Assembly: GCA_934643865.1 (NCBI GenBank)
Contig: CAKUCX010000042.1
Coordinates: 1 to 29,371, forward strand
Source: an uncultured Kiritimatiellota bacterium
GTDB taxonomy: Bacteria > Verrucomicrobiota > Kiritimatiellia > RFP12 > UBA1067
Direction: 5' to 3'
Length of the DNA stretch: 29,371 bases
The position numbers and the translations under genes are program-made. Below the pieces are notes generated by a model, which did no database searches, was not told where the DNA came from, and worked only from the letters and a program-made list of their open reading frames with translations. Shown piece by piece: positions 23,301-29,371 of this stretch (its first letter is position 1; each line of letters begins with the position of its first letter).

Positions 23301-25813
23301 GCGAACTCGCCGCCCTGCGCGACGGGGCGGCGGTGCCGTTCGCCCTCTTCGACGGGGAGCTTGCGGAGATTGACGTCGCCTGCGCGGTCGCGTCCGACGG
23401 ACGCCTCGCGCTCGACCTGCGCGGCGTGCCGCTCGTCTACGACGCGGCGAAGGGGACGCTCACGGTCGCGGGACGGACGTTCGACTGGCCGCTCGACCGG
23501 GGACGGCTCGCCTTCAAGGCCTTCCTCGACCGCGTGGGGCTGGAGATCTTCTCGGCGGACGGCCTGCGCGTGGCCGCCGTGCCGGAGGCGTGGCCCAAGC
23601 CGCCGTGCCGGTCGCTTGCCGTCACGGCGCGCACGGGCGTGACGGAGGCATCGTTCAGGGCGACGCGCCTCCGCTCGATCTGGACGCCGCGCGCGGTGAA
23701 GCCGTCCGCGCCCGTCGCCTTCGACGACTTCGAGCGTGCGGACTGGGGGGCGTGGACGGCGACGGGGACGGCGTTCGGGAAAGGCCCCGTCACGAATACC
23801 CTGCCGCGCCAGGCGCGGGTCGGCGGCTTCAGGGGGCGTTCGTTCATCACCTCCTACCACGGCGGGGACGGTGCCACGGGTACGCTCACCTCCGCCGCCT
23901 TCACGATCACGAAGCCCTACGTCAACTTCCTCATCGGCGGCGGCCGCGCCCCCGGCCGCGCCGAGCTGCAGCTTCTCGTGGACGGCAAGGTCGTCCGTGC
24001 GCAGATGGGCTGGAACGAGCCGGCCGACGGCCCCGGCATCGGCGAGACCCTCCACCCCGCCTCGTTCGACGTGCGCGCGTTCCGGGGCCGCACGGCGCGC
24101 CTGCGCGTCGTCGACACGGCGCGGGAGGGCTGGGGGCACGTCAACGTCGACGCGATCACGTTCGACGAGGCGCCGCCCGCCCCGCCCGTCCCCGCCCATA
24201 CGCGCACGTTCGTCGCCGCGAAGCCCTACGTCCTCTTCCCGATGTGGAACTGCGGGCCCGGCAGCCTGCGGCGACGCCTCACGGTCTTCGCGGACGGCGC
24301 GCCGATCCGCGTGATGGACGTCCTCCTGCCGGAGAAGGATCCCGACTGGTGGGCGTGGATGAACGTCTCCGCCTACAAGGGTCAGGCGCTCACCTTCCAG
24401 ATGGACGTCACGGGGCTTTCCTACGACCCGCTCGCCACGATTGAGGCGGCAGACCGTCCGCGCGAGGCGGCGAACCTCTACAACGAGCCGAACCGTCCGC
24501 AGCTCAAGTTCTCCCCGCGCCAGGGCTGGCTCAACGACCCGAACGGCCTCGTCTACCGCGACGGCAAGTGGCTCCTCTTCTACCAGCACAACCCGTTCAG
24601 CGTGTGGTGGGGCAACCTGCACTGGGGCTATGCCGAATCGACGGATCTCGTCCACTGGACGGACCACGGCGCGGAACTCATCCCGGAGCCGCCCCATCGG
24701 GACATCATCAGCGGCTCGGGCGTGGTGGACCGGGAGAACACGGCGGGCTTCGGGAAGGATGCGCACGTCATCCTCGTGAAATACGGTCCCGGCCTCTGCG
24801 CCTGGACGGCGCCGGACGGGCGGCACTATGCCTACTGGCCCGGGAACCCGCTTTCGCGCGCCGTGCCGGGCGCAGACCCCAAGGTGATCTGGTACGCGAA
24901 GGGGAAGAAGTGGATCTGCCTCACGCACGGCGTGGAGGATCGGACCTACACCGTCTACATCTGCTCGTCGCCGAACCTGCGGGACTGGACGCTGGAGAGC
25001 AAATTCTACGGCGACCACGTCTCGAAGGGCCGCCAGCAGTACCTGCACGAGTGTCCCGGCCTGGAGGAGCTGCGCATCCGGGGCGAGAAGGGGACGGCGT
25101 GGATTCTCTGGGGCGCGAACGCCGTCTCCGCCATCGGATCGTTCGACGGGAAGGTCTTCACGCCCGTGGAGGAGCGCATTCCCACCTACCAGCGGCAGCC
25201 GGGCGCGAAGGGCTGGCCGTGGTACGCCGCCCAGGCGTTCCAGAACGGTCCGGACGGGCGTGTCGTCCTGATGCCGTGGCTGACGCTGAACATGGTCGCC
25301 CTCGATCGGCGTAGCGCGTTCAACCAGGCGCTCGGCATCCCGCAGGAGCTCGACCTCGTGCGGACGGCGGAGGGGCTGCGCCTCGCGCGCCGTCCCGTGC
25401 GGGAAATGGACGCCCTGCGCGCCGGCCCCGCCGTGCCGCTTGCGGACTTCGCGGGCGAATTGGCCGAAGTGAACGTTTCGTGCCGTCCCGGTCCCGACGC
25501 ACGGATCGAATGGGACATGCGGGGCGTGCCGTTCGCGTGGGACGCGCGCACCGAGATGCTCACGATGGGCGCGCACGGGAAGGTCGCCGCCGAGTCGGTC
25601 AAGTGGCCGCTCGTGAACGGCACGCTCGCCTTCCGCCTCTACGTGGACCGCGTGGGCTTCGAGGCCTTCTCGCCGGACGGCCTTCTCGCGGCGCCGTTCC
25701 GTTCGGCGTTCCCCGACCGCGCGAAGCGGCGCATCACGGTCAAGACGACCGGCCCCGTCGCGGACGCCTCTTTCACGGCGACGCCCCTCCGCTCGATCTG
25801 GTCCGCGCGGTGA
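20312..25813 (+). CDS. Secreted multi-catalytic fructanase with three GH32-type propellers
   Basis: An 1833-residue protein with a signal peptide (about 1-18). Order: lectin-like beta sandwich (20-235); a divergent propeller (about 240-545) with W258-T-P-N-D-H-N; a linking beta region (550-690); GH32 module A (about 696-1127); a beta-sandwich module (about 1140-1290); a DUF4980-like domain (about 1296-1385); GH32 module B (about 1395-1833). Module A has the full GH32 set: WVNDPNG with nucleophile D707, R826-D827-P and acid/base E884 in ECPGLEEL. Module B has WLNDPNG (D1409) and E1580 in ECPGLEEL, but A1521-D1522-P in place of RDP. Each ends with a GH32 C-terminal sandwich closing in LRSIW. 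GH32 enzymes hydrolyse fructans (levan, inulin) or sucrose; substrate here is inferred. AGGAGGGA precedes the ATG. No frame break is visible. Confidence 0.93.
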   Translation: MKRLFLLGVVAMGAMADARGFTVRVCPENHFTDQEAAWWTERADRTIVLSNAVTAAQGAQLDGVWLPPGRTATLPPPVPAGRALRMERLSASRAAVTNGGFQATLRVDLADVREDERLWAVPGGVELYVRKAGRFAYDRGMGNYLPFSRADGACPVLEAKLPGPAARIGIPLAAVPRDLGEEEVRLNYDGTHWQLSLAGLFDEEFPWYAAAWPEEPVATTFSPRVRAAAFRLGAASDLVQADYGPSAARPVTRPIQYWTPNDHNAWVGDVVCGFDRGRFHVFYLYDRRHHKSRAGRGAHYFAHLSTTNLTEWFEHPALALTAPWESHGTGTPFRWEGKYHLAYGLHTVRTVPWAQTTGPAMAAWRAAHGGAEGIFRMADLAPAVPQGGTYASSADGLRFEKSGVLFTAAQNPTVYNRPDGSLGLADYVRLWRSDRFGGWTVADDTKHARGDCPSVFSWKGHSYVIQGFFMMDHSASGKPGTWEAWEESGDDLYEGLAVPMVAPWHGDRRILAGWINHVHGWGGWLCLRELVAEPDGRLGTKWLPEAPPPGDVRTFEVAAGATFAHTFVSEQGARLELRVDAAERRAQFSDCGADGVAPRRETLREILMRLPAKERTINAVNRQEVPHRGGNFAIGKVRGLDRDYTVRVAVWYDAKSDATLFDAEIAGRRTLVCRRPGKYTYAEQPDLARDPNRPQLRYTPRFGWVNDPNGLTWQNGEWRFFYQHNPTGTQWGNMHWGYAVSTDLVHWEERKPVLAPDAMGMMFSGSGVVDRENTAGFGKDAHVLLYTAAGEKGKPFTQCLAFSRDGRRYEKYAGNPVIPQLSPGNRDPKVFWHAPTRAWVMALYGEENGRHVVWILTSPDLKTWTKRSTVTGGETAKKDRWLYECPGLEELKIEGEDGTAWVLWGADNAYAVGTFDGAVFRPEATRLAGVVAAREGGMPYYAAQTFSNAPDGRAVWVAWYHLPKRPCMDFTHAFSLPQELSLRRTPEGLRLVRRPARELAALRDGAAVPFALFDGELAEIDVACAVASDGRLALDLRGVPLVYDAAKGTLTVAGRTFDWPLDRGRLAFKAFLDRVGLEIFSADGLRVAAVPEAWPKPPCRSLAVTARTGVTEASFRATRLRSIWTPRAVKPSAPVAFDDFERADWGAWTATGTAFGKGPVTNTLPRQARVGGFRGRSFITSYHGGDGATGTLTSAAFTITKPYVNFLIGGGRAPGRAELQLLVDGKVVRAQMGWNEPADGPGIGETLHPASFDVRAFRGRTARLRVVDTAREGWGHVNVDAITFDEAPPAPPVPAHTRTFVAAKPYVLFPMWNCGPGSLRRRLTVFADGAPIRVMDVLLPEKDPDWWAWMNVSAYKGQALTFQMDVTGLSYDPLATIEAADRPREAANLYNEPNRPQLKFSPRQGWLNDPNGLVYRDGKWLLFYQHNPFSVWWGNLHWGYAESTDLVHWTDHGAELIPEPPHRDIISGSGVVDRENTAGFGKDAHVILVKYGPGLCAWTAPDGRHYAYWPGNPLSRAVPGADPKVIWYAKGKKWICLTHGVEDRTYTVYICSSPNLRDWTLESKFYGDHVSKGRQQYLHECPGLEELRIRGEKGTAWILWGANAVSAIGSFDGKVFTPVEERIPTYQRQPGAKGWPWYAAQAFQNGPDGRVVLMPWLTLNMVALDRRSAFNQALGIPQELDLVRTAEGLRLARRPVREMDALRAGPAVPLADFAGELAEVNVSCRPGPDARIEWDMRGVPFAWDARTEMLTMGAHGKVAAESVKWPLVNGTLAFRLYVDRVGFEAFSPDGLLAAPFRSAFPDRAKRRITVKTTGPVADASFTATPLRSIWSAR
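22601..22660 (+). repeat. 60-bp block duplicated within the fructanase gene, copy 1
   Basis: Identical to 24710-24769 at 59 of 60 positions. It encodes SGSGVVDRENTAGFGKDAHV in GH32 module A. Flanking DNA is far less similar although the proteins stay alignable. Confidence 0.9.
24710..24769 (+). repeat. 60-bp block duplicated within the fructanase gene, copy 2
   Basis: Copy of 22601-22660, in GH32 module B. The only difference is GAC versus GAT in the second Asp codon. Confidence 0.9.
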
Positions 25814-25820
25814 CGGCGGC

Positions 25821-27332
25821 TCATGGCCGCCGGCGCGCGAGGGCTGCGAGCATCCGGCGTTCGAGGAAGGCGGGGACGTCGCGCGCGGGAATCGGGGGAA
25901 TGGCGTCGTCGGGCGCGCCGAGGCGGGCGGGGTCCTCGGAGCCGGGCGTGTAGGCCGTCTCGGCGTCGGCGCCGTCCAGCTTGCGCCCCGCGAAGCCGAA
26001 CGCCGCGAGCGGCTGGCACGTGCAGGCGTTCGGGCAGCCGCTGATGCGCACGTCGTCGAGGAGCGCGCGCGCGACGGCGATCTTCTCGGGCGTGTCGAGG
26101 GGCCGCCACTTCGCATCGAAGTAGGCGGCGACGGCCCGGCCGACGGCGGGCGCGTCGGTGACGCCGCTCGTGCAGACGGTGCAGCCGACGCACGTGCGGA
26201 CGTTGCCGACAAAGCTGCGCGCAACGTAGTCGCGGCCGAGCGCCGCGACTACGGCGTACACGCCCGCGAGCTGCTCTTCGGGGACGACGAGGCCGAGGTC
26301 GAGCGTCGGGAGGATCTCGAAGCGCACCGCGCCGAAGGGCGCGAGCGCGGAGACGAAGGCGTCGAGTTCGTCCGCCGTGAAGTCCCCGAAGGGGACGAAG
26401 AGGCGGACGGCCGCGCGGCCCCGGGCGAGCGGCGTCACGGCGAGCGCGCGCCAGACGTCGAAGCCGGCGGCAGGCGCCGCATGGGCGGGGAACGCCGTCT
26501 TCCCCAGCGGCTCGACGGGCGGGAGGGCGACGTCTTCCGCCGGCGTCTGCGCGAAGGCCTCCGCGAGGAGGCGCGCGAATGCGTCGTCGCCGAGGTCTTC
26601 GCGCAGGAAGCGGATGCGCGCGTGTGCGCGGTTCGTCCGGCAGCCGCGTTCGTCGAAGAGGACGGTGAGCGCCTTCGCGAGGCGGATGCAGTCCGTCGCG
26701 GGGAGGGCGTCGAAGAGCCGGAAGCCGAGGCGCGGACGGAAGCCGAGGCCGCCGCCGACGAAGACCTCGAAGGCAGGCGCGCCGCCGACGGTCTTCGCGC
26801 AGAAGCCGAGGTCGTTGGCCTGCGCGAGGACGCGGTCGGCGGGGCGGTCCGCAAAGCCGATCTTGAGCTTGCGCGGGAGGGCGTAGGCGCGGTCGAAGGC
26901 GGCGAAGGCGCGCGAGAGGGCCTGGGCGTAGGGAACGACGTCGAAGACGGCGTCGGCGCGGAGGCCCGAATAGGCGCTCGTGCGCGTGTTGCGGAAGGTG
27001 TCGCCGCCGCCGCCCCGGAAATGGAAGCCGACGGCCTCGCAGGCGTCGAGCGCGGCGGGGACCTGCGCGGCGGGGATGCCGTGGAGCTGGAAGTCCTGGC
27101 GCGTCGTCAAGTGGACGTGGCTGCCGCCGTGGGCGCGCAGAAGGTCGGCGGCGTGCCTGAGGTCGTCCGCCGTCACGCGCCCGCCGACGCGCCGCACGCG
27201 CATCATCGCGCGTCCGTCGCGCTGCTGGTAGATGCCGAAGCCGGCGGAGTGGCTCTTGAGCGTCTTCGCGTCGATGCGGCCTGCGGCGTAGTCCGCCCAG
27301 GCCGCGACGAGCGCCCTCTGGTATTCCTGCAT
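25821..27332 (-). CDS. Siroheme nitrite/sulfite reductase hemoprotein
   Basis: A 503-residue protein of the ferredoxin-type nitrite/sulfite reductase family, which reduces nitrite to ammonia or sulfite to sulfide by six electrons. The siroheme-4Fe4S ligands are present as C381-x5-C387 and C433-x3-C437 (the SGCPNAC motif). The N-terminal half has the substrate/siroheme stretch HLTTRQDFQLHGI and a second repeat begins near residue 300, as in the duplicated family fold. No flavoprotein or ferredoxin subunit is adjacent, so the electron donor is unknown. Nitrite versus sulfite cannot be decided by eye. AAAGGAC precedes the ATG at 27332. Its stop is seven bases from the convergent fructanase stop, with no terminator between them. 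Confidence 0.88.
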   Translation of the reverse strand: MQEYQRALVAAWADYAAGRIDAKTLKSHSAGFGIYQQRDGRAMMRVRRVGGRVTADDLRHAADLLRAHGGSHVHLTTRQDFQLHGIPAAQVPAALDACEAVGFHFRGGGGDTFRNTRTSAYSGLRADAVFDVVPYAQALSRAFAAFDRAYALPRKLKIGFADRPADRVLAQANDLGFCAKTVGGAPAFEVFVGGGLGFRPRLGFRLFDALPATDCIRLAKALTVLFDERGCRTNRAHARIRFLREDLGDDAFARLLAEAFAQTPAEDVALPPVEPLGKTAFPAHAAPAAGFDVWRALAVTPLARGRAAVRLFVPFGDFTADELDAFVSALAPFGAVRFEILPTLDLGLVVPEEQLAGVYAVVAALGRDYVARSFVGNVRTCVGCTVCTSGVTDAPAVGRAVAAYFDAKWRPLDTPEKIAVARALLDDVRISGCPNACTCQPLAAFGFAGRKLDGADAETAYTPGSEDPARLGAPDDAIPPIPARDVPAFLERRMLAALARRRP

Positions 27333-27367
27333 GATCGTTTGTCCTTTCGGTAAGAGAGACGGTCTAG

Positions 27368-27397
27368 ATTCTACCACGTTCGGCGCGGAGGGCACAA
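27368..27397 (-). promoter_or_regulatory. Promoter of the siroheme reductase gene
   Basis: Minus strand TTGTGC (27397-27392), 18-base spacer, TAGAAT (27373-27368) preceded by TGG. The first three bases of the -10 are the TAG stop codon of the upstream regulator gene. Confidence 0.65.
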
Positions 27398-28789
27398 CCG
27401 CGCCGTCGCCTCGCCCGCCTGCGCGCACCGGGCGCGCAGCGCCTCAAGCCCGTGCCGAAGGCGGCGTGCTCCGCCGGCCGAACTGACGGAGACGCGCAGA
27501 AACGCCTCCTTCGCGCCGCGCGCGACGGCAAAGCGGTCGGAATGGAAGACGCGCACGCCGGCCTCGCGGCACGCGCGCTCGATCTCCGGCCCGCGCCCGG
27601 ACGTTCCCGGAAGCGGCACCGTCCGGAAGAGCCGCGTCGCATCGCCCGCCTCCGCGCAGCCGAAAACCGCATCGAAGAGCCGGTTCGCCTCCGCCGCCTT
27701 CGCCGCCTTCGCCGCGAGCACGCGCTCCGCCGCGCCCGAGAGGACGACCTCGCCGAGAATCTCGGCGTCGAGCGCGCTTGCCTTGATGGCCGCATGGCGA
27801 AGGCCCGCGAAGAGGCGGCCGCAGACGCGCGCGGGCGCGCAGACGTACGTTGCGCGCAGCCCCGGCGCGAGGAGGCGCGTCGTGCCAGAAAGATAGACGG
27901 TCGCGTCGGGCAGGCGGGCGAAGAGCGTCTTTCGCCGCGCGCCCGGCGGGCGCAGCGAGGCGTCGTCTTCCAGGACGAGCAGGCCGCGCCGCGCCGCGAC
28001 GTCCGCAAGCGCGTCCTTCCGCCGCTCGGACAGCGTCTGCGTTGTCGGGTTCGCGCAGTTCGGCATGAGGAAGACGCCCGCGACGCCGCGCCGCGCCGCC
28101 ACCTCGTCGAGCGCCGCGGGGAGCATCCCCTGCGTGTCGCCTGCGACGGGCACGAGCCGCACGCCCGCAAGGCGCGCGAACGCAAGGAGATTGGCGTAGG
28201 TGAACGTATCGACGGCCAGCGCGTCCCCCACGCCGAAGACGGAGAGGAGCGCCGTCGAGAGCGCGCCCTGCACGCCTGGGAAGACGGCGATGCGCGCCTC
28301 CGGCGCGTCCACGCCGCAGCGCGCGAGCCAGCGCCGACCGGCCGCGCGATGCCGGGCAAGGCCCTCCCGGTCGGCGTAGGTGAACAGCCGCCGCGCCGTC
28401 TCGCGCGCGAGCACCGCCTGCGCCGCCGCGACGAGCGCCGAAGCGCCGACCTCTGGGAACGCCTGGACGACGCCGAGGTCGACGACGTCGTCCGCCGCGC
28501 CGTCCGCGCATCCGGGAAGAGACGAGACGAACGTGCCGCGCCCCGTGACGCCGTAGACGAGGCCCTTCGACCGGCAGACGCCATAGGCGCGGGTCACCGT
28601 CGTGAAGTCGATGTCGAGGAAGTCGGCCAGCTCGCGCTGGGGCGGCAGGCGCGTCCCCGGCGGCAGCGCGCCCGCGCGCACGTCGCGTTCAAGCGCGGAC
28701 GCAAGCGCGAGGTAGAGGGGCCCCGGCCCCAGGTCCGCGCGCGCGGGCTTCCAGGGCATCGGGTAGTTGTCGAATGAGTTGACGGGCAT
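27371..28789 (-). CDS. MocR-type regulator with degenerate aminotransferase domain
   Basis: A 472-residue GntR/MocR-family regulator. Residues about 22-90 are a winged helix (LPPQRELADFLDIDFTTVTRAY). Residues about 105-460 form a fold-type-I aminotransferase-like domain, which in this family binds PLP or a PLP adduct as effector. Conserved-looking parts include NCANPTTQTLSERR and LVLEDDASLRP. At the usual GSFSK-LAPGLR site the sequence is SGTTR-LLAPGLR, so the Schiff-base lysine is replaced by R305, and the DDY motif reads DDA. The start at 28789 follows GGAGAA and a promoter/operator at 28800-28835. An upstream in-frame ATG at 28948 lies before the promoter. It is immediately upstream of the siroheme reductase gene, a plausible target. 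Confidence 0.88.
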   Translation of the reverse strand: MPVNSFDNYPMPWKPARADLGPGPLYLALASALERDVRAGALPPGTRLPPQRELADFLDIDFTTVTRAYGVCRSKGLVYGVTGRGTFVSSLPGCADGAADDVVDLGVVQAFPEVGASALVAAAQAVLARETARRLFTYADREGLARHRAAGRRWLARCGVDAPEARIAVFPGVQGALSTALLSVFGVGDALAVDTFTYANLLAFARLAGVRLVPVAGDTQGMLPAALDEVAARRGVAGVFLMPNCANPTTQTLSERRKDALADVAARRGLLVLEDDASLRPPGARRKTLFARLPDATVYLSGTTRLLAPGLRATYVCAPARVCGRLFAGLRHAAIKASALDAEILGEVVLSGAAERVLAAKAAKAAEANRLFDAVFGCAEAGDATRLFRTVPLPGTSGRGPEIERACREAGVRVFHSDRFAVARGAKEAFLRVSVSSAGGARRLRHGLEALRARCAQAGEATARLCPPRRTW

Positions 28790-28799
28790 CCCGCGTGTT

Positions 28800-28828
28800 C
28801 TCCATGCAATCTTCTGAATTGCATGGAG
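28800..28828. promoter_or_regulatory. Perfect inverted-repeat operator at the MocR gene
   Basis: CTCCATGCAAT (28800-28810) and ATTGCATGGAG (28818-28828) pair at all 11 positions around a seven-base spacer. The site covers the predicted start point (about 28820), the end of the -10 and the GGAG ribosome site of the regulator gene, an ideal position for autorepression. Confidence 0.75.
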
Positions 28829-28835
28829 TATACCA
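28827..28835 (-). promoter_or_regulatory. Extended -10 promoter of the MocR gene
   Basis: Minus strand TGG then TATACT (28832-28827). No convincing -35. A start near 28820 leaves a leader of about 30 bases to the ATG at 28789. Confidence 0.65.
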
Positions 28836-29299
28836 CAAGGCCGCGCGCGCCGCCCGCCATGCGTCCGGGGGCGGAGATGCCGCAACGGCGAACTCGTCCT
28901 TTCGCGCCTGGACGAGGACTCTGCAGCCTCTCTCGTCACGTTCACCAAATGATGCTCTCGCGGAACGGCGTGGCTCCGTCATGGAGCGGTGTCCTGCGAG
29001 GATTGGGCCTCTGCATGGCGATTCCGCCCTGAAACATCCCCAGTTTTGGGCTTCTGAAACGAGTTGGGTGCCTGATGGCGCAGACGTCGTTCGCACACGG
29101 CTCGCCCCGGCGAACCCGCCACACGACGGAAGGCGGAGGCCCAGTGGGGCGTGCCGCGCGGGGTTGCCATCTCTGCCGTACGGCAGCAACGCTTCGTCGA
29201 TTTCTTCATGGCGTGGATCGCGCGCGAAGAAGGCGCGATGGGATGAAGAAGGTGATTTCTTGACGCCATCGACGGTTTATCATAGCGAATAAAAGACGT
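28836..29299. other. Gene-poor region upstream of the MocR gene
   Basis: Several short overlapping open frames exist on both strands (the longest about 165 codons), but none has a ribosome binding site, motif or convincing composition. Base composition is more mixed than in the neighbouring genes, and the region may be eroded or insertion-prone DNA. Confidence 0.5.
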
Positions 29300-29371
29300 T
29301 GCGCGCGAAAGTAAACGCACCATCGCGAAAGTAAACGTACCAGTTCTGCCTGACTTTTGACAATGCGTCGC
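29300..29371 (+). mobile_element. Possible left end of an IS21-family element
   Basis: GCGAAAGTAAACGCACCA (29305-29322) and GCGAAAGTAAACGTACCA (29325-29342) are direct repeats with a 20-base period and one difference. IS21-family elements have several such ~19-20-base repeats, ending in GCACCA, inside each terminus, which starts with TG. A TG at 29300-29301 could be the tip. The transposase (istA) would lie beyond the window. The repeats are certain; the family call is inference. Confidence 0.45.

Noticed and set aside
20312..25813. The long GH32 gene as two genes fused by a sequencing error
   Set aside because: The linker between modules is a continuous, domain-like sequence. There is no internal stop, start with ribosome site, or change of codon use at the join, though long-read confirmation would be decisive.
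16946..26224. An open frame of more than 3000 codons on the minus strand across the LamG and GH32 genes
   Set aside because: It is the antisense of strongly GC-biased genes. It is Arg/Pro/Ala-rich with no domain, signal or ribosome site, while the plus strand shows clear families.
29260..29286. A promoter (TTGACG with TATCAT or CATAGC) near the right edge
   Set aside because: The spacer is 12 or 15 bases and neither fits a normal promoter.

Overview
The window looks like a piece of a high-GC genome from the PVC group. My best guess is an uncultured, probably host-associated Kiritimatiellota (formerly Verrucomicrobia subdivision 5). This is inferred from gene style only: LamG/beta-strand-repeat surface proteins next to secreted polysaccharide enzymes, Tat lipoproteins, and strong G/C at third codon positions. 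No rRNA or other phylogenetic marker is present to confirm it.

Layout. Positions 1-923 hold no convincing gene but carry direct and tandem repeats and two candidate promoters. 924-2131 is a two-gene unit: a zinc-ribbon/coiled-coil protein and a CDP-alcohol phosphatidyltransferase of the PgsA type. 2260-3975 is prolyl-tRNA synthetase with its own promoter, followed by a terminator and a separately promoted tRNA-Pro(GGG) at 4099-4175. 4274-4541 looks like the remains of a glycoside-hydrolase-type gene. On the minus strand, nhaC and ung form one unit (6675 down to 4673). A GH20-like Tat lipoprotein (minus, 6736-7824) and a calcineurin-like Tat lipoprotein (plus, 8058-9014) are divergent. From 9092 to 15727 six genes run closely spaced on the plus strand: metG, a membrane-anchored coiled coil, a CE7-type esterase, RNase D, 5-formyltetrahydrofolate cyclo-ligase and a HAD-like hydrolase. 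A GntR/LacI-type regulator (minus, 15724-16821) converges on that unit and is divergent from a two-gene locus: a 1115-residue LamG surface protein and an 1833-residue secreted enzyme. The enzyme contains three beta-propeller modules of the GH32 type, two with canonical GH32 motifs. The far right has, on the minus strand, a MocR-type regulator and a siroheme nitrite/sulfite reductase, then a gene-poor stretch ending in repeats that resemble an IS21-family terminus.

How it fits together. The most interesting part is 15724-25813, a compact fructan-utilisation locus: a regulator, a 15-bp inverted repeat in the divergent promoter region, a large surface protein and a multi-catalytic fructanase. 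The duplicated catalytic modules share one 60-bp block that is nearly identical at DNA level. Across the window most promoters share an extended -10 element (TGn followed by TA-A-T, often TATACT). Two minus-strand genes have that element exactly seven bases before the ATG and no Shine-Dalgarno, which implies leaderless mRNAs. The MocR regulator lacks the usual PLP-binding lysine (R305 instead) and has a perfect 11-bp inverted repeat across its transcription start.
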